DNA of 64,000 nucleotides from Lachnoclostridium sp. An196 (lineage in GTDB: Bacteria > Bacillota > Clostridia > Lachnospirales > Lachnospiraceae), in assembly GCF_002160135.1 (NCBI RefSeq), contig NZ_NFJZ01000011.1, forward strand, positions 62,001 to 126,000. The letters are read 5' to 3'. Below are positions 26,271 through 33,447 of this stretch, one piece after another. The notes beneath the pieces were generated by a model, which was not told the DNA's origin, did no database searches, and saw only the letters and a list, made by a program, of their open reading frames with translations. Position numbers and translations under genes: made by a program. Position 1 is the first letter of the stretch. The number at the start of each line of letters is the position of its first letter.

Positions 26271-27268
26271 AACCATCGACTCCTTTCACACAGAACGCCA
26301 TACACCGCTGCTGCCGCGAAACTGGCCATACTGACCGCCAGCCAGTGCACCGGCGCGCATTCCACCAGAAGAGCGGAAGTTCCTGTCCATCTGGCCGCTC
26401 CCCTTACCAGAACAATCATCAGCGGATGGATCACATACACACATAGTGTCCCGTTCCGAAGCCACCCCGGAGCTGTCCCTTTTACGGACAGCAGCGCCTG
26501 ATACAATACGTACATCACAAACGGAAGCGAAAAATACATGCTGTCATGCCTTGCCAGATCCAGCCGGAAGACCAGATATGCCTCAGCAGCCAGAAGGACC
26601 ATTCCCGGAATCAGAACCCACAGATCCATCTGCCGGATCTTTTTCCCCGTATTTCTCAGAAATGCTCCCATAAGCAGGAACAAAGGCGCATAAAAGATCC
26701 CGTTTCTGGTATAACTGCTGATCTGAAAAAGATATCCATATAATTTTTTCAAAAGCGGAATTCCTTCCGTCAGGCCATAATAGCTGTCGCCGAAAAGTCC
26801 GATCAGGTACAGGATTCCCGCCGCCGTAAGCGCTTTCCGGTACCCTGCCCGTCCCAGTCCAAGCGCGATCCTGCCTCCGATCAGCAGCGCCGGGAAATAC
26901 CAGAGATGATAGAACGTCCCGTCAAATAACAGCATGCGGACTGCCTCGGTCAGATTCCCCGGCAGATTGCCCGCATACCAGGCGACCGGAAGGTACAGAA
27001 GGGTCGACGCCGCATAGATCAGCAGTATCTTTCTCTCAAATCTGCGCCAGCGTTCCCGGCTGCCCGGCTTTTCGCCAAAACACGGCGCCAGAAGAAAATA
27101 ACCGGTCGTCATCAGAAAGAAGGGAACCGCGATCCTGCCCAGCCCGTAAGTCACCGCTGCGTCCAGCCCCTTCGAAATGCTGGACAGCGGGGCCGTGTGG
27201 ATCGCTATGACCAGAAGCGCGGCCGGAAGCCGGAACCAGTCTACACCCGCATATACTGCTCTACGCAT
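26237..27268 (-). CDS. vanTm: VanT membrane domain, acyltransferase-3-like (VanTm-like)
   Basis: A 343-residue polytopic membrane protein of the acyltransferase 3 fold. VDWFRLPAALLVIAIHTAPL, AVPFFLMTTGYFLL, FYHLWYFPALLIGG and TRNGIFYAPLFLLMGA match the N-terminal half of VanT, thought to help L-serine reach the racemase. The start at 27268 has TGGAGGG upstream and overlaps the vanXY stop by 8 bases. The sequence stops just where a fused VanT would continue into the racemase; the next gene supplies that part in a different frame. Confidence 0.85.
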   Translation of the reverse strand: MRRAVYAGVDWFRLPAALLVIAIHTAPLSSISKGLDAAVTYGLGRIAVPFFLMTTGYFLLAPCFGEKPGSRERWRRFERKILLIYAASTLLYLPVAWYAGNLPGNLTEAVRMLLFDGTFYHLWYFPALLIGGRIALGLGRAGYRKALTAAGILYLIGLFGDSYYGLTEGIPLLKKLYGYLFQISSYTRNGIFYAPLFLLMGAFLRNTGKKIRQMDLWVLIPGMVLLAAEAYLVFRLDLARHDSMYFSLPFVMYVLYQALLSVKGTAPGWLRNGTLCVYVIHPLMIVLVRGAARWTGTSALLVECAPVHWLAVSMASFAAAAVYGVLCERSRWLWKRPAVHGKK

Positions 27269-28028
27269 ACCGTTCCCTCCAGCGGGTCCACACAATCCCG
27301 CCTTCATTGGTTCCCGATATCAATGCAGGCAGATTATCCGGCCATTCCAGTTCTTCACCCGCCCATTGGTCCAGCGGCAGATAGCAGATATCGATCCGCG
27401 CATTCCCGGACCGGTAGATATACGGATGTTCCGGAGATGTTTCTTCCTTTAAAAACTGCAGATATTCTTCCAGTACCAGGCCTCTGCAGGTCATGATCAC
27501 CGAATGGGGATAACCCACATACCGGAAATGCCACGGCTCTGCCCCGATCCCCGTCACATTCTCCTTTCCGGACAGGTAACGTTCCACAAATCCCCGGTAT
27601 GGAGCCATATCCCGGAACCTTCTGCATATCCCGGATCTCGGAAATTCTGGACGGATAAAATCGATCTCCTCTCTCTGCTCGGCCAGGTCCACCGCCAGAC
27701 CGCTCTCATGTTCACTGTGCCCCGGCTTCGCCACATAGGTTCTGGTAAACTTTTCTCCTTCTTTGCGCATCGTATCTTCCCATATCTTAACCTGCTCCTG
27801 ATGGGGCCGGTATCCGCTGACGGCAGTAATCCTGCGCCCGGCTCCCACATCCATAAGCGTCCTCCGGAGCATCCGGGCGGCTGTATATTCCAGAAGGACA
27901 TCTGCATTCTCATCTACTGCCGGAACCAGTTTTGTCTGTTCCGGCCCTCCGTGCAGAGCATGCTCAGGAGATATGAGGAGCAATGTGCCCCGCGCTCCGT
28001 CTTCCGGGCGGATCCAGTATTTGCTCAT
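27261..28028 (-). CDS. vanXY: VanXY-type D,D-dipeptidase/D,D-carboxypeptidase
   Basis: A 255-residue M15 family zinc peptidase. Zinc ligands are in SEHESGLAVD (H107, D114) and EPWHFRYVG (E164, H167); VSGYRPHQEQ precedes them. The overall pattern, including DFIRPEFP and GYPHS, matches VanXY of VanG-type clusters, cytoplasmic enzymes that remove D-Ala-D-Ala and the terminal D-Ala of pentapeptides. No signal peptide is seen, consistent with VanXY and unlike VanY. The start overlaps the ligase stop (ATGA) with AGGAGGG upstream. Confidence 0.9.
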   Translation of the reverse strand: MSKYWIRPEDGARGTLLLISPEHALHGGPEQTKLVPAVDENADVLLEYTAARMLRRTLMDVGAGRRITAVSGYRPHQEQVKIWEDTMRKEGEKFTRTYVAKPGHSEHESGLAVDLAEQREEIDFIRPEFPRSGICRRFRDMAPYRGFVERYLSGKENVTGIGAEPWHFRYVGYPHSVIMTCRGLVLEEYLQFLKEETSPEHPYIYRSGNARIDICYLPLDQWAGEELEWPDNLPALISGTNEGGIVWTRWRERYA

Positions 28029-29071
28029 GCCAGTCCCTCCTGCAGGATCATACGGATCACCTCATCGAAAGATATACCGGCCGCTTTCAGCATACTTGGA
28101 AAACGGCTGTGCGCCGTGAATCCGGGGATGGTGTTAACCTCATTAAACCAGATTCTCCCATCCGGTGTCAGGAACATATCTACTCTCGCGAATCCGGAAC
28201 ATCCCATGATCCGGTAGATCCGGCAGGCAGTCTCCTTCACTTCCTGCGCCAACGCGGCAGGGATCCTGGCCGGGACATGGATTCTGGAAGTTTTAAGCGT
28301 ATATTTCTCTGTATAGTCAAAAAAATCGCCCGACAATTCAATCTCATCCACTTCTCCGGTGAGCAGCTTCTCAGTGCCGACAACCGCGCATCCCACTTCA
28401 AAACCGTCCACCGCTTCTTCGATCAGTACCCTCGTATCGTGCTCAAAGGCTTTCCGGACGGCGGGGAGCAGTTCCCTTTTATCTTTTACACGGGTGATTC
28501 CAAAAGAGGAACCGGAACGCACCGGTTTTACAAATACCGGAAAGGAGAGAGAGAATATGGCCTTTTTCAAGGATTCCTCTTCCGAGCTCTCTGTCAGCAC
28601 AGACCGGGGGCACAGGATTCCTCCGGCTTCTGCCATCCGATGAGCCGCCAGTTTGTCCATACAAAGAGCAGAACTTAAAGTTCCACAGCCGATCAGGCGG
28701 ATGCCGGACAGTTCCAGCACTCCCTGTACGGTGCCGTCCTCCCCGTTTTTTCCATGCAGCACAGGAAGCGCGCCGTCCAGAGAAAGCATCATCTGCCTTC
28801 CGTTTTCCAGATACAAAAGCCCGTGGATTCCTCTGTCCGGAGACAGAAAAACCGGTGTGCAGACGCTTTCCCTGCACCAGTTGTTTTTCGGGATCTCATA
28901 TAGCTCTCCCCGGTACCAGAACCATTTCCCCGTATGGCGTTCCAGCCCGATGGGAATTAAATCATACAGAGAGGTATCTATCTGGCTCATCACCGCGTAC
29001 GCCGACTGTAAAGACACCTGATATTCTGTGGAGCAGCCTCCAAATAACACCGCTATTCTTTTCTTCTTCAT
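28025..29071 (-). CDS. vanG: D-alanine-D-serine ligase, VanG type
   Basis: A 348-residue ATP-grasp ligase, the size of VanG. It has AVLFGGCSTEYQVSLQSA at the N-terminus, LHGKNGEDGTVQG, and the omega-loop segment DYTEKYTLKTSRIHVPARI, which follows VanG rather than housekeeping Ddl. FARVDMFL and FNEVNTIPGF complete the ATP and metal site. It makes D-Ala-D-Ser, which lowers vancomycin affinity of the wall. The ATG at 29071 follows a ribosome-binding site held inside a perfect hairpin (29082-29112). It is the first gene of the cluster. Confidence 0.9.
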   Translation of the reverse strand: MKKKRIAVLFGGCSTEYQVSLQSAYAVMSQIDTSLYDLIPIGLERHTGKWFWYRGELYEIPKNNWCRESVCTPVFLSPDRGIHGLLYLENGRQMMLSLDGALPVLHGKNGEDGTVQGVLELSGIRLIGCGTLSSALCMDKLAAHRMAEAGGILCPRSVLTESSEEESLKKAIFSLSFPVFVKPVRSGSSFGITRVKDKRELLPAVRKAFEHDTRVLIEEAVDGFEVGCAVVGTEKLLTGEVDEIELSGDFFDYTEKYTLKTSRIHVPARIPAALAQEVKETACRIYRIMGCSGFARVDMFLTPDGRIWFNEVNTIPGFTAHSRFPSMLKAAGISFDEVIRMILQEGLA

Positions 29072-29112
29072 AAAAAAATCACTCCTTCTGATATTGAGCA
29101 TATCAGAAGGAG
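29072..29112 (-). promoter_or_regulatory. Terminator-like hairpin burying the vanG ribosome-binding site
   Basis: Perfect 13-bp arms (CTCCTTCTGATAT and its complement) with a 5-base loop; AGAAGGAG in the 3' arm is the ligase Shine-Dalgarno. TGATTTTTTT follows and then the ATG, so the same element resembles an intrinsic terminator. Confidence 0.7.
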
Positions 29113-29130
29113 CTTAATAATCTATTGGCA

Positions 29131-29185
29131 TAATCCTAAGACCCGCCGAAGGAATTCCTAAGAATTTCAAAAGAATTTCCTAAGA
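29131..29185 (-). promoter_or_regulatory. Five 11-bp phased direct repeats upstream of the van-like cluster
   Basis: On the minus strand the units are TCTTAGGAAAT, TCTTTTGAAAT, TCTTAGGAATT, CCTTCGGCGGG and TCTTAGGATTA. Three carry TCTTAGGA exactly 22 bases apart. Phased 11-bp direct repeats are typical of OmpR/PhoB-class response regulator sites, the class to which VanR belongs. Confidence 0.55.
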
Positions 29186-29189
29186 AAAT

Positions 29190-30527
29190 CTAATCCTGAC
29201 GCGGCATGGCTTTCCTCAGAATAAAGACAGAAGCCACCGCAGTCAGAAGCTCCGATATCCAGAATGCATGCCACACGCCTTCCGCGCCAAAAGCCAGGCT
29301 CAAAAGCCAGGCAGCCGGAATCATGACGACTGCATAGCGGAGCAGCGAGATGCGGAGCGACGGCCCGCCCATCCCCAGTCCTTCCAGAGCTCCGCAGGTG
29401 GTTACGGAGACCGAGGATACCAGAAATCCGGCGCATATAATGCGCAGCGCCTTTGCCCCTGCCCCCACTGTCTCCTGACTCTCCGCAAAAAGTCCCATGA
29501 GCGGTTCCGGGATCGCCAGACAGAGAACTGTTCCAAGACCCATGATCAGGATGATGGCTCCCAACGCGGTGCGATAGATTCTTCTCACACGTTCCTGCTC
29601 CTTCGCGCCATAATTGTAGCCGATCAGCGGACGCATGCCCTGTACGATCCCATTGGCCGGCAGATACAGAAATGTCTGCAGCTTATAATATACTCCCAGG
29701 ACGACCACATAGATCTGGGAATAACCCGCCAGGATCGCATTCAGCGCCGAAGTCAGGAGGGACGGCAGCGCCAGATTTAAAACCGCCGGAATACCGATCC
29801 CATAGAGCCGCCTGCACATATCTTTGGTGAGTCCCATCTGACGGATATGCGCGTTCACCTGAAGCGGCCTTACCGCATGTACTGCCAGATACAGAATCAA
29901 TGTCAGCACCTGCCCGATGCCGGTGGCCAGAGCCGCGCCCTCGATTCCCATGACCGGGAACGGCCCGTAACCGTAGATCAGTACCGGGTCCAGTATAATG
30001 TTGGCGATACAGCCGCACATCATACAGAACATGGATACAGCCATCCTTCCCACAGACTGAAACAGCTTCTCATAGAACAAGGTCATGGATATCACCGTGG
30101 CAAACAGGAACACCACGCGGGAATACCGGACTCCCAGGCTGATCACTTCCGCATCAGAAGTAAACAGCGGCAGAAAAACAGGCATGATCCATATGCTTAT
30201 CACGGTAAGGGCGATACCGTGTATCAGGCTTAACAGAAATCCCTGGGACGCCGCCTGATCCGCCTTCCGGCTCTCCTGCGCTCCCAGATGATAAGAAATC
30301 ACCGCGTTTAACCCCACTCCGAATCCGATGGTTACGGCATTGACCAGATTCTGTACCGGATATACCAGCGACAGGGCCGTCATGGCCTTCTCGCTGATCT
30401 GAGCCACGTAATAACTGTCCACAATGTTATACAGGGAGTTTACCATCATGGAAATCACCATGGGCAGCGACATTTTCCAGAGAAGTCTGGAAACAGGCTG
30501 TTCTTTCATAAATGTCTGATCGTTCAT
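29190..30527 (-). CDS. MATE family efflux transporter
   Basis: A 445-residue, 12-helix MATE/DinF-type antiporter. MSLPMVISMMVNSLYNIVDS at the N-terminus and the repeated half with GMRPLIGYNYGA are typical. Substrate unknown; such proteins export drugs or cationic compounds. I take the ATG at 30527; an AGGAGG lies 14 bases upstream, longer than ideal. A 13-bp hairpin (30568-30603) lies in the leader. The gene ends just before the repeat array of the van-like cluster. Confidence 0.88.
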   Translation of the reverse strand: MNDQTFMKEQPVSRLLWKMSLPMVISMMVNSLYNIVDSYYVAQISEKAMTALSLVYPVQNLVNAVTIGFGVGLNAVISYHLGAQESRKADQAASQGFLLSLIHGIALTVISIWIMPVFLPLFTSDAEVISLGVRYSRVVFLFATVISMTLFYEKLFQSVGRMAVSMFCMMCGCIANIILDPVLIYGYGPFPVMGIEGAALATGIGQVLTLILYLAVHAVRPLQVNAHIRQMGLTKDMCRRLYGIGIPAVLNLALPSLLTSALNAILAGYSQIYVVVLGVYYKLQTFLYLPANGIVQGMRPLIGYNYGAKEQERVRRIYRTALGAIILIMGLGTVLCLAIPEPLMGLFAESQETVGAGAKALRIICAGFLVSSVSVTTCGALEGLGMGGPSLRISLLRYAVVMIPAAWLLSLAFGAEGVWHAFWISELLTAVASVFILRKAMPRQD

Positions 30528-30561
30528 AGGTCTTTCAAATTCCTCCTTTAGTTCATTGCAT

Positions 30562-30607
30562 AAAAAACGCCACATAACTGCTGCTTATAACAGTTATGTG
30601 GCGAAAA
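30562..30607. repeat. Palindromic repeat, copy A
   Basis: Stem CGCCACATAACTG with CAGTTATGTGGCG (30568-30580, 30591-30603) and a 10-base loop, bounded by A-runs on the left and GAAAAA on the right. Copy B at 31551-31597 has the same loop pattern and a compensated stem change. On the minus strand it is also terminator-like (T-run at 30562-30567). Confidence 0.8.
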
Positions 30608-30699
30608 ATAGACTGTGCTAGAAAAATCCACATACCCTCTACGGGTTTTAATGCATGGTTATTCTACCATCAAAATGAAATTCCTGTCAACATGTTTCA

Positions 30700-31226
30700 T
30701 CAATCATTATAAATCACCGGTTTAATTGTAATAAGCTTTTCCGGTTCAATTCTGCCGGTGGCGATGAGCTGCGCCATCCTGGACATCCAGAGACGTCCTC
30801 CCCGGCAGCCCGATCCCTTAATCGTCTTATCCCCATATCCAAATCCCCAGACAGCCGGATCAATCTCGATAGGCGCGCCGCTGAAATATGCACTCAGGTT
30901 TACCAGCGTACTGCCGTCAGTCCGACCGGCCCGATGCCCAGCACAGCCACAGAGGAACCGAACTCCGGATTCAGCTGCTCTACCCCTTCGAATGCTGTAC
31001 ACAGCATGTCCGGCACCATCACAGCCTGTTCCAGTGTGACGCCGTCCGGAATCAGCGCCAGATTCATATCCGCATCACGGATATAATACTCTTCCACAAA
31101 AGAACCTCCTCTGTCCGGGAAATCGATTCCTCCGTACATGCTATCCTGATGCTGTTTGGCGACTCCGTCCTGTGCTTCCATACTGCGCCATACAGGCATG
31201 ATTCTTCTGTCACTTCCATACCCTAA
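30700..31226 (-). pseudogene. Remnant of a zinc-dependent secondary alcohol dehydrogenase
   Basis: Two reading frames carry pieces of one medium-chain dehydrogenase. The upstream piece has FVEEYYIRDADMNLALIPDG and the start of the Rossmann fold, VAVLGIGPVGLTA. The downstream piece, in another frame, has GDKTIKGSGCRGGR and IEPEKLITIKPV, like the C-terminus of NADP isopropanol dehydrogenases. The N-terminal 70 or so residues with the zinc site are missing, about 70-80 residues are deleted at the junction near 30910, and the frame shifts there. No intact product is possible. Confidence 0.8.
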
Positions 31227-31284
31227 GCGTACTTCTATATTAGAATCCTTCTCAATTTGAGTCCTGAAGTAGCGGATCAGATTA

Positions 31285-31407
31285 TCAATCCGAATTATCC
31301 CCCAAAGGATTCGTCCATAGCTCCCATTCGTCCATAGCTCCCATGATAACCCGATTTTTTAGTTCTACACCATTAATATATCCTCTGCTGAAAATTTTTT
31401 CATACAC
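31285..31407 (-). pseudogene. N-terminal remnant of an Old Yellow Enzyme-type NADH:flavin oxidoreductase
   Basis: A 40-residue frame starting GTG at 31407 with a perfect GGAGGGG site 8 bases upstream. It reads Y-E-K-I-F-S-R-G-Y-I-N-G-V-E-L-K-N-R-V-I-M-G-A-M-D-E, the classic N-terminus of OYE-family reductases, then leaves the family after a 17-bp tandem duplication and ends at TGA. The rest of the gene is gone; the alcohol dehydrogenase remnant follows. Confidence 0.65.
31311..31344. repeat. Perfect 17-bp tandem duplication
   Basis: TCGTCCATAGCTCCCAT occurs twice head to tail (31311-31327, 31328-31344), at the point where the Old Yellow Enzyme remnant breaks. Confidence 0.9.
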
Positions 31408-31550
31408 GATATACACCCCTCCAGTCATCTTCCTGCATGTGCTCCGTCAACTTCAGCTTTTTCTTAAGGACAATTATAGGCTTCTCCATGCAGCTGTGGA
31501 AGAAACAATGTGTTGGCTGGTAAAAACCTTCAGATTTTTATCTGCCAAAC

Positions 31551-31597
31551 AAAAAATCGCCGCATAACTGCCGTTTATAACAGTTATGCGGCGAAAA
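31551..31597. repeat. Palindromic repeat, copy B
   Basis: Stem CGCCGCATAACTG with CAGTTATGCGGCG (31558-31570, 31581-31593). Compared with copy A, one A-T pair has become G-C on both arms at once, so pairing is conserved. The loop CCGTTTATAA resembles CTGCTTATAA of copy A. A-run to the left, GAAAA to the right. Confidence 0.8.
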
Positions 31598-31720
31598 GCT
31601 TGTTACACTTATTTTAGTCCGGAAATTATGTGCAAAACAACTATTTACAATACGCAAATTTGTCATAGATTTGTGATTTTTACAAACTTCCTTTCCTTTT
31701 TCACATTCTTTTTGGTAAAA

Positions 31721-31741
31721 TTTTGCACTCTCAGTGCAAAA
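31721..31741. promoter_or_regulatory. Operator-like perfect dyad
   Basis: TTTTGCACT-CTC-AGTGCAAAA, 9-bp arms with a 3-base centre, a shape usual for TetR or similar dimeric repressors. No regulator gene adjoins it. Confidence 0.45.
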
Positions 31742-31769
31742 AAATACATCTATTCTCAAAAACATACAC

Positions 31770-31814
31770 AAAGAAAGGGTAACTGCCCATGACCCGGACA
31801 TTTACCCTTTCTTT
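31770..31814 (-). terminator. Probable terminator of degV
   Basis: 13-bp arms AAAGAAAGGGTAA and its complement (31770-31782, 31802-31814), with further inner pairing, 32 bases after the degV stop. The U-tract is imperfect. Confidence 0.5.
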
Positions 31815-31845
31815 GATTAATCATTATTCATGAAAATTTCCAAAA

Positions 31846-32733
31846 TCAGTTCTTCCGTTCATCGCCCCAGAAAAAGAGCGCCACTGTCCCCGGACCGGTA
31901 TGGCTTCCGATCGTCGCTCCAATCGGATAGATTTCCACCTTTCCCTGAAGCTTTGGAAACTTCTCTTCCACAAGCGCGGCAACGGCTTTTGCGTCATCCA
32001 GGCACGCGGACTGGCATATATAGCATTTTCCGCTGTATTCTGTCCCGTCCTGCGCGTGGGCTTCCATCATCTCCACGATCCGGCGGATCACCTTCTTTTT
32101 CGTGCGTATTTTTTCCCTGGGCTGGAGCCTTCCCAGGTTATCCATATTCAGAAGCGGGCAGATGCCCAGCAGCGTGCCGACCGCTCCCGCTGTCTTGGAG
32201 ATTCTTCCGCCTCTGATATAAAAAGTCAGATCTGTAGAGAAAAACCAGTGATGCATCCGGAGTCTGTTCTCTTCGATCCACTGGTACAGCTCTTCCACGC
32301 TCTTTCCGGCATCCCGCATATCGGCCAGAGTTTCCATGATCAGTCCGTACCCGCTGGATGCTGCCAGCGAATCCACCAGATAGATCTTTCTGTCCGGATA
32401 CTTCTCTTTCAGGTCCTCCACCACCAGCCGCGCAGAGTTATAGGAACCGGACAATCCGCTTGAAAACTCCACATGAAGAATGTCCTTCCCCTCCTGGAGA
32501 AGCTGTTCAAAATATTCTGTATATTCTCCAAGGGCCACCTGGGAAGTCTTCGCCTCCGCTCCTGCCACCATTCTGGAATATAATTCTTCCGGCGCTATGG
32601 ACTGCCCCATATCGTCCTTATGATCCTGTCCGTCCAGGATAAAATGAAAGCAGACATAGCGGATATTCCGTTCTTTCATCTGCTGCGGCGTTAAATCCAC
32701 CGTCGAACTGCAGCTCAGTATATAATCACTCAT
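31846..32733 (-). CDS. DegV family fatty acid-binding protein
   Basis: A 295-residue DegV/FakB protein. N-terminal SCSSTVDLTPQQM, the central HVEFSSGLSGSYNSARL, and ASSGYGLIMETLADM are characteristic. FakB proteins hold a fatty acid for phosphorylation by FakA, whose relative is at 5035-6708. The ATG at 32733 follows AGGAGGGAG; the longer frame upstream lacks a site. The gene lies directly after a truncated phosphoesterase gene. Confidence 0.92.
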   Translation of the reverse strand: MSDYILSCSSTVDLTPQQMKERNIRYVCFHFILDGQDHKDDMGQSIAPEELYSRMVAGAEAKTSQVALGEYTEYFEQLLQEGKDILHVEFSSGLSGSYNSARLVVEDLKEKYPDRKIYLVDSLAASSGYGLIMETLADMRDAGKSVEELYQWIEENRLRMHHWFFSTDLTFYIRGGRISKTAGAVGTLLGICPLLNMDNLGRLQPREKIRTKKKVIRRIVEMMEAHAQDGTEYSGKCYICQSACLDDAKAVAALVEEKFPKLQGKVEIYPIGATIGSHTGPGTVALFFWGDERKN

Positions 32734-32764
32734 CGCAACTCCCTCCTGGTCATTGTCAAACCAA

Positions 32765-33391
32765 TTACACTTCGTTTTGTTTAATCGTACCACATTCTAA
32801 AAAACGATACAAGTTTGCCTTCTGATAACTTTCACAGGCGGCAAGCTGTGCCTGCCATGCTTCGGACGATCCGTCCGTCAGGCGGGCTCCGCCGCCAAAA
32901 CAATCCGGATCATCCACTCCAAAGATCTGAAGTTTCTGTCCCCGTACTTCCAGCATGCAGCCTTCCCCTTCCAGGACTTCCACCCCATATGCCTCGATCC
33001 CCTTTTTGATCTCTCCCGCCCTGCCGCTCCAGAATTCATGGTTGCCTGACACATAAAAACATGGATAATCCCCGGCGAGTTCCGAAAGCATCATCCACAC
33101 ACCGTCATCCGGCACCTCATCGTCCGCAATGTCCCCGACCAACAGGACCGCATCCGGTTCCTGCCTGCGAACCGCGCGCAGCAGATTCTGCTGGGCTTCC
33201 CCATAGATCCCGGCATGCAGATCCGTAATCACCGCCAGACACACCGGCTCCTGCAGAAGAGATGTCCTTTCCCGGTAAGTCCGCACTGTCAGCCTTTTAT
33301 CCAGCGCAATAAGGGCAGACAGGCACAGCACAACCGCCATACAAAATATTTTTCCAATCGTTAACCAATGATGTTTCTTACGATATCTCAT
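32765..33391 (-). pseudogene. Metallophosphoesterase lacking its C-terminal half
   Basis: A 208-residue calcineurin-like phosphoesterase of the YkuE type: N-terminal membrane helix (about 13-30), then DLHAG, GDIADD and GNHEFW, the first three metal motifs. After VDDPDCFGGG the protein leaves the family and ends in a short unrelated tail (FLECGTIKQNEV). The GHAHGGQ motif that completes the metal centre is absent and the length is about 70-80 residues short. It is probably inactive. The degV gene begins 31 bases later, suggesting a deletion joined them. Confidence 0.7.
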
Positions 33392-33447
33392 TTCATAATC
33401 ATACCACACCGTCAGAAATGCCGCAATCTACGGAAATGCTGATTAAA

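Larger units (their letters stand above)
31408..31845. other. Gene-free accessory interval
   Basis: 438 bases with no convincing coding sequence. It holds palindromic repeat B, an operator-like dyad at 31721-31741, and a hairpin near 31770-31814 that may end degV. The part from 31600 to 31760 is markedly AT-rich compared with neighbours. Confidence 0.6.

Noticed and set aside
31639-31651. 13-mer AACTATTTACAAT shared with the glgB/TetR operator region (35296-35308)
   Set aside because: Only half of the palindrome is present here; a chance match in AT-rich DNA is as likely.
31538-31801. 87-codon minus-strand frame in the gene-free interval
   Set aside because: It spans two hairpins, has no start signal and no recognisable sequence.
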